A DNA stretch of 47,066 nt from Lachnospiraceae bacterium (lineage in GTDB: Bacteria > Bacillota > Clostridia > Lachnospirales > Lachnospiraceae): the NCBI GenBank assembly GCA_017552715.1, contig JAFZOW010000070.1, positions 1 through 47,066 on the forward strand, given 5' to 3'. This document shows, piece after piece, positions 26,436-33,249 of the stretch; within the stretch, counting starts at the first letter, position 1, and the number at the start of each line of letters is the position of its first letter. The position numbers and the translations under genes are program-made. Under the pieces are notes generated by a model, which ran no database searches, had not been told where the DNA came from, and saw only the letters and a program-made list of their open reading frames with translations.

Positions 26436-27433
26436 AGATCAATATCTATTACGGAGGAAGAGGGCTCATCGGTGATCCCACCCTGGTGGCGGTGAAGCTG
26501 ATCATGAATGTACTGGATGAGCTGAATGTGCGGGTCACGAAGTATGACCTTTTTGAGCAGAAGAGCAGTATCACGACCCTGCCCCAGACCATGAAGGAGG
26601 CAGATGCTGTGATCCTGGCGTCCACCGTGGAATGGCACGGCGTGGGAGGACCCATGATGAGCCTGCTGGATGCCTGCTGGCTGTACGGTGACAAGGAGCA
26701 TATCAGCCAGCTTTATATGGCTCCGGTGATCATGAGCACCACCTACGGTGAAAAAGAGGCGGAGCTGGATCTGGCCAATGCCTGGCAGAGCCTGGGCGGC
26801 ATCGTCTGCCCCGGTATTTCGGCTTATATGCCCGAGGCGGCAGAGCTGGAGAATAACGAAGCCTACAGAAAGCTGGTGGAAAAGGCGGCCGAGAATATCT
26901 ACCGTGCGGTAAAGCAGCGGCAGCAGAGTCTTCCCGTAAGTGTGATGGCCGTTCGCAAGGCTACCTACAAGACCCGCAACACCACCCTTACCCAGCAGGA
27001 AACGGAGCAGCTCTCCGAGTATGCTTCCGATGAACATTATGTGGCGAAGCAGAAGGAAGACATACGGGAGCTGGCAGATCTGTTCAAGGGAAAACTGAAC
27101 GAAAAAAGCCAGGGAACCGAATCCTCCGGCGATCTTTCGGAAGCTTTCCGTGCGGCGTTCCGTCCCCAGTCCGCTGTGCATCTGAAATACAAATTCAATA
27201 TCAAAGGGAAAGATAAGGCTCTGGTCCTTCGCGTGGATGTAAAACAGCTGGAGATCAATTACGGAGAGCTGGTACATCCGGATGTGGAACTTACGATGGA
27301 GGAGTCTGTGCTCCGTGATATCACGGAGGGCCGCAAGACTTTCCAGGGCGGTTTCATGGACGGCTCCATCGTCTCCAAAGGAGATTTCAAAAGCCTCCGC
27401 ATGCTGGACACCATGTTTCCCTTCAGCAATTAA
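26432..27433 (+). CDS. Flavodoxin-fold protein fused to an SCP2-like domain
   Basis: 333 residues. The N-terminal ~165 residues resemble NADPH-dependent FMN reductase / flavodoxin proteins (INIYYGGRGL start, then VILASTVEWHGVGGPMM, a flavin-loop-like segment, and IMSTTYGE). The C-terminal ~110 residues (LKYKFNIKGKD, LELTMEES, ITEGRKTFQGGFMDGSI) look like an SCP2 sterol-carrier-type lipid-binding domain, joined by a charged linker. A redox or lipid-linked function is possible but unproven. Coupled by ATGA to the rhomboid gene. Confidence 0.75.
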   Translation: MKINIYYGGRGLIGDPTLVAVKLIMNVLDELNVRVTKYDLFEQKSSITTLPQTMKEADAVILASTVEWHGVGGPMMSLLDACWLYGDKEHISQLYMAPVIMSTTYGEKEAELDLANAWQSLGGIVCPGISAYMPEAAELENNEAYRKLVEKAAENIYRAVKQRQQSLPVSVMAVRKATYKTRNTTLTQQETEQLSEYASDEHYVAKQKEDIRELADLFKGKLNEKSQGTESSGDLSEAFRAAFRPQSAVHLKYKFNIKGKDKALVLRVDVKQLEINYGELVHPDVELTMEESVLRDITEGRKTFQGGFMDGSIVSKGDFKSLRMLDTMFPFSN

Positions 27434-27445
27434 GGGATCTGTGAA

Positions 27446-29389
27446 ATGAAGGATCATTCTTCCGAAAAGTGGTATCAGTATCTTTACTACACGGATAACC
27501 GCGCGGTGAACATCGAGCGTGTGGAGACCGTCTCCGGTATCACCGGTCATGAGACCCTGGATTATGTGCTGCGCAGCCTGAGGATCCTGGAGGGCTATGA
27601 AGGAAACACTTCTCTTTCCGCAGGCGACATGGAAGTGATCCGTAAGGTCCTTTGCTGGTCGGAGGTGGCAAAGGGCGGCAGTGCCAGAGACCGGGCCATA
27701 TGGGAAGGAAAAGGCTATCCCCTGGATATTCACAATATCGCTTCTGCCGAGATCTATATGGAAGAAGAAGGTGCGTGCGACCCGGACAGAGGGATGATCC
27801 ACACACTGATCCGCACCCACGGGATGATCGGACAATGCCTTCGAGGGGAAGTATCTGTTTCGGAAAACGCTCCCTTACGGGAACTGGGCGTGGAAAAGGA
27901 AAGGCTGTTTTCCATCCTTTCCATCCTGAACGAATGTATCATCCGTGCCGTTTCCGATGAGCTGTGGGAGAGGGTGCGCCCTGCCGTACTGGCTCTGATC
28001 GACAGGATACTGGAAGGAGACCTTAAGGAGTTTACGGCGGAGGAGCGTATCCGCAGGCTGCTTCCGGGGCTCACGGAGCTTCCCGAAAAGCTGATCGGGC
28101 TCTTTGCGGAAAAACTGCTCCCTCATTATGAACTGTGGTATTTTGAAGCGGCCTTATCCGATTTTGATGCGGAACAGATCTTCGGGATCCTTTCCCGCCT
28201 GCCGGAAGGAGAGGCCTGCCGGGATGTCTGTTATATTTCTTTCAAACCCCTTTCGGACAGTCTTTATTACGATTACGAAGGAAAAAAGCATATCAATATC
28301 TATAAAAAGCGTATCATCGAAAAACACTTAAGGGACAGCAGTGTGGAGAATGTCACGCTTTCCGTGAGAAAGTGCGGAAGTGCACTTCTGGTGGATTTTG
28401 AGTTTTCAAGAGTCTGCGAAAAACTCATCGATTTCTGTGTGGAGGCCGAAAGATGCGGGCTGCTCAGTTTTGAAAAGAGCATTACCGTTCTTTACGATAT
28501 GTTCGGTTTCCGGCGGGATGAATTCGACCGTCTGAACAACGAAGAAAAATATCTTGCCACCATGAACAGCTCGGAAGAGTCTACCAAGAACAGCATCATA
28601 GACTATGTATGCGGGCAGACGGTGGTGGATGTAGGCAGCGGCGGCGGTGTTCTGCTTGACCTGCTGGAGGAAAGATATCCGGATAAGACCGTGATCGGAA
28701 CGGATATCTCCGAGAACGTCATTGATATACTGAATAAGAAGAAACATTCCGAAGGGCATCGCTGGACGGTGCAGCGTCACAATTTTGTAGACGGTCCCAT
28801 TTCTTCGGAGGGAGAGAAGGTAGATACCGTGATCTTTTCTTCCATCATCCACGAGATCTTTTCCTACACGGAAACAGAGGAAGGGCGCTTCAACATCGAA
28901 GTGGTTAAGACAGCCCTAAAGAATGCTTATGCATCCCTGAACTCCGGCGGACGGATCGTGATAAGGGATGGCATAAAGATGCCCGAGGATAAGGCATATG
29001 AGATCATGAAGCTTACGTTTAAGGAAGCTTCCGGACTGGAATTCTTCAGGAATTACATGAGAGATTTTGAAGGCCTGAAGGATATGGAAGATAAGAAGAT
29101 CCGTATCGAAGAGGAAAGTCTTACGGTCAGCGCCTGTGCCGATTTTATCCGGGAATTTCTTTATACCTATACCTGGGGACAGGAATCCTACAGCCATGAA
29201 GTGAACGAACAGTTCGGCTATTTTACCATCGACGCCTACAGAGAATTCCTGGAAAGTCTGGGGGCAGAGATGATACGTGCCGATTCCTTCCTGGAGCCCG
29301 GATATCCGGAGCATCTTCGTCCGCTGGTGACACTTGATCCGGATGTGTTTCCCGATTCCAACTGTATCCTTGTTGCAGAAAAACCCTGA
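27446..29389 (+). CDS. Large SAM-dependent methyltransferase with unrecognised N-terminal half
   Basis: 647 residues. A class I methyltransferase core starts near residue 392 with motif I VVDVGSGGGVLLDLL, then IGTDIS and the HEIFSY/FSSIIHE segment, and runs to a C-terminal strand SNCILVAEKP. The first ~390 residues are mainly helical and I cannot assign them; distinctive segments are VLCWSEVAKGG, IHTLIRTHGMIGQ and LWYFEAAL. Start at 27446 with AAGGGA upstream, 12 bp after the flavodoxin/SCP2 gene. Its stop is 9 bp from the convergent end of the minus-strand NrtR-like/PurA-like operon, and it may belong functionally to that set. Substrate unknown. Confidence 0.78.
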   Translation: MKDHSSEKWYQYLYYTDNRAVNIERVETVSGITGHETLDYVLRSLRILEGYEGNTSLSAGDMEVIRKVLCWSEVAKGGSARDRAIWEGKGYPLDIHNIASAEIYMEEEGACDPDRGMIHTLIRTHGMIGQCLRGEVSVSENAPLRELGVEKERLFSILSILNECIIRAVSDELWERVRPAVLALIDRILEGDLKEFTAEERIRRLLPGLTELPEKLIGLFAEKLLPHYELWYFEAALSDFDAEQIFGILSRLPEGEACRDVCYISFKPLSDSLYYDYEGKKHINIYKKRIIEKHLRDSSVENVTLSVRKCGSALLVDFEFSRVCEKLIDFCVEAERCGLLSFEKSITVLYDMFGFRRDEFDRLNNEEKYLATMNSSEESTKNSIIDYVCGQTVVDVGSGGGVLLDLLEERYPDKTVIGTDISENVIDILNKKKHSEGHRWTVQRHNFVDGPISSEGEKVDTVIFSSIIHEIFSYTETEEGRFNIEVVKTALKNAYASLNSGGRIVIRDGIKMPEDKAYEIMKLTFKEASGLEFFRNYMRDFEGLKDMEDKKIRIEEESLTVSACADFIREFLYTYTWGQESYSHEVNEQFGYFTIDAYREFLESLGAEMIRADSFLEPGYPEHLRPLVTLDPDVFPDSNCILVAEKP

Positions 29390-29398
29390 GAAAGAGCT

Positions 29399-30310
29399 TC
29401 AGTCAAAGCTGGGGGAGTAGAAGGCTTCCATGTTCCGCTTAAACAGTTTTGCGGGTCGATGGCCTGCTCCGCTTACGCTTTTTGAGGTCTCGATCACGTA
29501 GGGGGCCATCTTTCTGCGGAAGTTTGGTGTCAGCAGCTTCTCGCCCAGGATGATCTCGTGGGCTTCCTGCAGACTGTAGAGTGTAAAATATTCCGGCATA
29601 AGATCGAATACGATGCGTCCGGACTGTGCGGTACGGTCCCGCAGGGCTTTAAAGGCCCTCACGATGATCTCGGCGTGGTCAAAGGCAAGACCTTCATCCT
29701 CCAGGATCTCGTACTCCGTTTTTTCATGATGCTCCGTAAAGCGGCGTGTTTCTTTTACCAGCGCCGAGAGCTTTATATCTTCTTTTTCCAGCTTCAGACG
29801 ATACAGGGTTGTGATCTCCGCGCTGCTTTTGCGTACATGCTTCGTAAGCTCTTCCGTTTCCACATCGATGTAAAACCAGGCAGCTTCCCAGGCATCCGAG
29901 CCCGCCCGGACACGGTATTTTTCCGCATCCACCAAGGCCAGAAAGCCCTGGGAGATGATCCAGCCCCGGGGATCGCGGCCGGGACGGCTGAAGATACCGA
30001 AGGGCTCGAGAAAAGCGTGATCCACGGAGGTCTCTTCTTTCAGTTCCCTTTGCGCGGTTTCCTCGATGGCCTCTTTTTTGGCGGCAAAGCCTCCCGGCAG
30101 GCCGTAATGATCTTTATAAGGGAAGTTGCCTCTGCGTATCAGCAGCACGCCCAGACGTTTTTCCGGATCCTTCCGGTATTCCGGCTGCTCCCCGGCGGTC
30201 AGTATGGCAAATACAGCCATATCCGCCGTAAGGGAGGGACGGTCGTAGGCGGAGATATCGTAGTTCTTAAGATAGCGTTTTTCTTCCGCACTCATCACAT
30301 GTTTTTTCAT
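29399..30310 (-). CDS. NrtR-like NUDIX / winged-helix regulator
   Basis: 303 residues. A NUDIX domain (box about 74-96: G-x5-E-x7-RELKEET, with the last Gly replaced by Ser) is followed by a C-terminal winged helix (about 225-300: FTLYSLQEAHEIILGE, NFRRKMAPYV, GHRPAKLFK) that matches the NrtR-type regulator layout, in which ADP-ribose or a related ligand controls DNA binding. Here the Nudix box is almost complete, so it may also hydrolyse its ligand. Last gene of the minus-strand operon, 12 bp after the PurA-like gene (AAGGGA site). It is the best candidate to bind the twin operators at the operon promoter. NAD-derived ligand is inference. Confidence 0.85.
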   Translation of the reverse strand: MKKHVMSAEEKRYLKNYDISAYDRPSLTADMAVFAILTAGEQPEYRKDPEKRLGVLLIRRGNFPYKDHYGLPGGFAAKKEAIEETAQRELKEETSVDHAFLEPFGIFSRPGRDPRGWIISQGFLALVDAEKYRVRAGSDAWEAAWFYIDVETEELTKHVRKSSAEITTLYRLKLEKEDIKLSALVKETRRFTEHHEKTEYEILEDEGLAFDHAEIIVRAFKALRDRTAQSGRIVFDLMPEYFTLYSLQEAHEIILGEKLLTPNFRRKMAPYVIETSKSVSGAGHRPAKLFKRNMEAFYSPSFD

Positions 30311-30322
30311 GGCAGTTTCCCT

Positions 30323-31474
30323 TCAGTTTGAATATATGCTTTTTCTGCTTTCCCCATCGGAAAGGTAAGTTCCGGCTTTTGCGATATCGGAGACGTATTC
30401 GTTGATATGGGTCACGGCGACGGTCATACGCTTTCTGCAGCCGGCAGGAAGCCGCATGCTGTCGTAGTCTTCCCGGATCCTGCGCAGGATGCTTTTTCTG
30501 TCGGGTTTACCGTATCGTATCGTACCCTGATGCGGATTGGGAACATTGGTAAGATCCCTCATCCCGGGGTTGATCTCTTCCTTTGCACATTCCTCCGCAA
30601 AGGGGCCGGCACCGTGGCGCGTAAGGTAGGTACGGCTCACGTAGCAGCATTCCGCATACGCTTCACAGCCCTTTAAGTTTTCGATGATCAGTTCCGCCGG
30701 GTTTCGCAGGCCGGTGTTGCTGGGAGTGGTGTGACAGCCATATTCCCTGCGGGAACGGTCCAGCAGCAGGCCCTGTCCGTTTTCGAAGATCAGGCGTTCA
30801 TAATCCCGCATGATCTCTCCGCCCTTAAGTTCGGCTATGCCGCACATCTGCCGCAGATCAAAGATGTAGTTTTCGATCAGGCCCTCATCTTCCGTAAGCT
30901 CTTTCCATTCCGGCGGAAGTTCTTCGATCCCTGCTTTCCTCAGACGTTTACGCATCTGTTCCCTGCAGGGCCCCAGGAGGTGATCCTTCAACTCATTATC
31001 AGACATATCATACATTTTTTCAAGCCCCGGGCCCTGACGGAGCAGGGTTTCCCAGATCCCTATACCGCAGCTGCCGTGACGCTTTGAACCTCTGTGGCTT
31101 TCAAGGATCTGGTTGGTGATCATGTCGAAGGGAGTGGTGACGGGGCATTCCGGATCCATGAAGATACGGAAGTTCCGGCCCTTCGTTTTTTTCAGCAGCT
31201 CTTCATACTCGTTCATGAAGATCATGGGATTAACGATATAGTATCGCGGCAGCCAGCTGTCCGCACCGGCCAGTGTGCCGGAACCGAAGTGATGAAATAC
31301 ATGCCTTATCCCCTCGGGGGTAGTGACGGTATGGCCGCGCTGGGCGCCGCCGTTGCTTAAGATGACCAGGGCGGGTCTTCCGGCAGAGACGAAGCTGTCG
31401 GCAAAGTAATCCGTCATGAGTCCTTTTCCTTCATCTCCGTAATTTGCACCGATCACGATCTTGATCTCTTTCAT
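30323..31474 (-). CDS. Divergent adenylosuccinate synthetase homologue (PurA/PurZ superfamily)
   Basis: 383 residues, shorter than the ~425-430 of housekeeping PurA. Superfamily motifs: YGDEGKG (residues 12-18, catalytic Asp14), GGAQRGHTV (His48), NGQGLLLD (232-239) and YLTRHGAGPF (283-292). Two ligand motifs are changed. The guanine-recognising TKLD is THIN (VTHINEY), and the aspartate/arginine loop GTTTGRxRR is TNVPNPHQGTIR (309-320). GTP and aspartate use are thus doubtful; the related phage enzyme PurZ also lost GTP specificity. It may join an amino acid or other nucleophile to a purine-like substrate. AAAGGGGG site; follows a hairpin after the vWA gene. Housekeeping purine synthesis is unlikely. 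Confidence 0.82.
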   Translation of the reverse strand: MKEIKIVIGANYGDEGKGLMTDYFADSFVSAGRPALVILSNGGAQRGHTVTTPEGIRHVFHHFGSGTLAGADSWLPRYYIVNPMIFMNEYEELLKKTKGRNFRIFMDPECPVTTPFDMITNQILESHRGSKRHGSCGIGIWETLLRQGPGLEKMYDMSDNELKDHLLGPCREQMRKRLRKAGIEELPPEWKELTEDEGLIENYIFDLRQMCGIAELKGGEIMRDYERLIFENGQGLLLDRSRREYGCHTTPSNTGLRNPAELIIENLKGCEAYAECCYVSRTYLTRHGAGPFAEECAKEEINPGMRDLTNVPNPHQGTIRYGKPDRKSILRRIREDYDSMRLPAGCRKRMTVAVTHINEYVSDIAKAGTYLSDGESRKSIYSN

Positions 31475-31513
31475 AGCGTACCCCCTTTCGGACAGGATCT
31501 TACTTTTTTACAG

Positions 31514-31547
31514 GCCGGCCCGGAATATGGAGCTGTTCCGGACCGGC
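31514..31547. repeat. Stable hairpin between the vWA and PurA-like genes
   Basis: Arms 31514-31525 and 31536-31547 (GCCGGCCCGGAA / TTCCGGACCGGC) form a 12-bp stem with one G-T pair around a 10-nt loop. On the minus strand it follows the vWA stop by 8 nt but lacks a T tract, so it is more likely an mRNA processing or stability point, or a leaky terminator, than a full stop. Confidence 0.6.
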
Positions 31548-31555
31548 AGATCGTT

Positions 31556-32422
31556 TTACCAGCAGATCTCGGGCATTGCTTCCACTGTGCGGATACGTCC
31601 TTCCCGGGCAGTGCTTTCCGCCCGCGCGCTTACGATACGGATGATGGTGTCCGCGATCCCCGCGATGTCCGTTACTTTGAAGTGTTCGTCATCCATCAGC
31701 TCCTTCCAGCTGCGTATATAGCCTTCCGGCTGACGGCCTCCGTGACAGACAAAAAGGTGATAGACATCGTATTTTTCAAGCACCCTGTCATAAAGCTCCG
31801 TGGTCTCCACGTCTGCCCTTAAAGGTCTTCCCGTTACTTCGCTGAGTCTTTCTCCCGGAAGATAGGGATTCAGCCCCTCGTCCCCCATGGTGATGATGAT
31901 GCCCTTCTGTCCGCGTTTCCAGGCATCAAGTTTTACATGCTCGGTGCCGAAGTACCAGGCAGCCGTGTAAGATTCGTAGGAATTTCCGCCGCCGCCGAAT
32001 TCAAAGTAAAGCTTGTCGAGCTGTTCGGCGATACGGATGTCCGATTCAAACTGTGTCACCTGCAGGGGGCAGCGGTCATAAGCCAGATCCCCGATCCCCA
32101 TCACCATGAACTCCACATCCTTCACCTTCGTATACAGGCCGGTCATGATGACATTCAGCTGCTTGGCCACTTCAACAGCGGCCTGTCCCATGGATCCGGT
32201 CACATCCAGTGCCAGTATCACCGGGATCGTTGCGGGATGTTCTTCCGTATCGCAGCATTCCCTGCAAACATCCCTCGGATCCAGTTTCGGATCCATGGTC
32301 CTGGCAGTGAAGAGCTGCTGGTTGCTGAGGTTACCGCTCAGGCTGCCGCTCGCTCCCACGGTCCTTCCCAATCTTCTGGAATATTCTCTGAAGGTTTCTG
32401 TTTTCCATGTTCCGCATCCCAT
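31556..32422 (-). CDS. von Willebrand factor A domain protein
   Basis: 288 residues, no signal peptide or membrane segment. The N terminus MGCGTWKTETF precedes a vWA domain with the MIDAS motif DVTGSMG (Asp73), a conserved-looking GIGDLAYDRCPLQVTQFESDIR block, GGGGNSYESYTAAWY and TMGDEG (second MIDAS-type Asp). The domain binds a divalent metal and usually mediates protein contacts. AAAGGAG is 6 nt upstream. It is the second gene of the operon controlled by the twin operators, between the Met-rich protein and the PurA-like enzyme. Its partner is unknown. Confidence 0.87.
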   Translation of the reverse strand: MGCGTWKTETFREYSRRLGRTVGASGSLSGNLSNQQLFTARTMDPKLDPRDVCRECCDTEEHPATIPVILALDVTGSMGQAAVEVAKQLNVIMTGLYTKVKDVEFMVMGIGDLAYDRCPLQVTQFESDIRIAEQLDKLYFEFGGGGNSYESYTAAWYFGTEHVKLDAWKRGQKGIIITMGDEGLNPYLPGERLSEVTGRPLRADVETTELYDRVLEKYDVYHLFVCHGGRQPEGYIRSWKELMDDEHFKVTDIAGIADTIIRIVSARAESTAREGRIRTVEAMPEICW

Positions 32423-32470
32423 AAGCTTCTCCTTTCCGGTACCTGAGTACCTGTTGCTGATCTGAATGTT

Positions 32471-33040
32471 TCATCGATCATCGACTTCTTCTTCAGCTTC
32501 TGCCCCTTCCTCTTCGAAGAGTCCTTCGAAAAGATCGTTTCCCATACCTCCGCTCATCATAAGCAGCGGCAGGAGATTGGAGGATTCGCCTCCTTTGCCT
32601 TTCATCATCTGGGAGAGCATCATAAAGCGCATGAGCCGTCCGGGATTCTTACCCTTCTTTGTTCCGTTCCCGAACATGGATACCACTTTGCCATAGAAGT
32701 AGGTGTTTCCCATGAAGATGTATCTCTCCGGCATGATCTGCTCTACGGTGGAGTCTTCATAATTCAGGGCACAGATCCTGTCTTTTTCGGCTTCGATCAC
32801 GCATTTCGGTTTTCCGTTCGCCAGGATGATATCTCCCGGCTTTACCCGGTTGGTGGGGATCACGAAGAAGAATTCTTCTCCGAGATCAAATACAAAGCTG
32901 CTGCAGTTTGTGAGTCTTCCCGACTTGCTGTCGTAGGTCCGGTATCCGTTGGAAGTTTTGATGGCGATCCCGCCGTCCATGGATAACCTGCACATTCCCG
33001 GTGCGATCTTTCCCAGCATTCCGTTGAACATTTCATTCAT
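32471..33040 (-). CDS. Uncharacterised Met-rich, acidic-tailed protein
   Basis: 189 residues starting MNEMFNGML; I chose the ATG at 33040 because AAAGGAGGG lies 6 nt upstream, while the ATG at 33058 precedes that site. Residues 1-115 are predicted beta-rich (repeated short strands such as GIAIKTSNGYRTYD, FFFVIPTNRVKPGDIIL, VIEAEKDRICALN). A Met/Leu-rich stretch follows (RLMRFMMLSQMMKG, LLPLLMMSGGMG) and the tail is Glu-rich (EEEGAEAEEEVDD). I do not recognise the family. First gene of the operon behind the operator-bearing promoter, 48 bp before the vWA gene. Confidence 0.75.
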   Translation of the reverse strand: MNEMFNGMLGKIAPGMCRLSMDGGIAIKTSNGYRTYDSKSGRLTNCSSFVFDLGEEFFFVIPTNRVKPGDIILANGKPKCVIEAEKDRICALNYEDSTVEQIMPERYIFMGNTYFYGKVVSMFGNGTKKGKNPGRLMRFMMLSQMMKGKGGESSNLLPLLMMSGGMGNDLFEGLFEEEGAEAEEEVDDR

Positions 33041-33058
33041 GAGTTGCCCTCCTTTCAT

Positions 33059-33121
33059 ATTATCAAAATGATTATATCAGTGCTGTGAGCTAATCATATA
33101 ATCAAAATGATAATATGTCAA
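33059..33121 (-). promoter_or_regulatory. Promoter with two identical-architecture operators
   Basis: On the minus strand TTGACA (33116-33121), 17 bp, TATGAT (33093-33098). Two dyads of the form ATWATCA-AAA-TGATWAT lie at 33059-33075 and 33098-33114. One fills the -35/-10 spacer and the other lies across the start of the transcript just ahead of the ribosome site; centres are 39 bp apart. This is the layout of a repressor that blocks polymerase and may loop or bind cooperatively. The NrtR-like last gene of the operon is the leading candidate regulator. The rest of the gap (33122-33249) shows nothing clear. Confidence 0.75.
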
Positions 33122-33249
33122 GAACTTTTTTACCCCGCCATTTTTTTCTATACGTTTAAATGCCGGGGGTATGATGTTTCGGGATATGTAGCAGGGTAAA
33201 GTTTTTTGAAGATCGGAAATGATAAAGAACCGTAACAGTCCCGTATGGC

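Noticed and set aside
30323-31474. Calling this gene housekeeping purA
   Set aside because: It is short, its GTP and aspartate motifs are changed, and it sits in a regulated accessory operon.
33122-33249. Hairpin around 33131-33175 as a terminator of the kinase-like gene
   Set aside because: The arms (CCCCGGCATTT / AAATGGCGGGG) contain a mismatch, the loop is long and no T tract follows on the minus strand.
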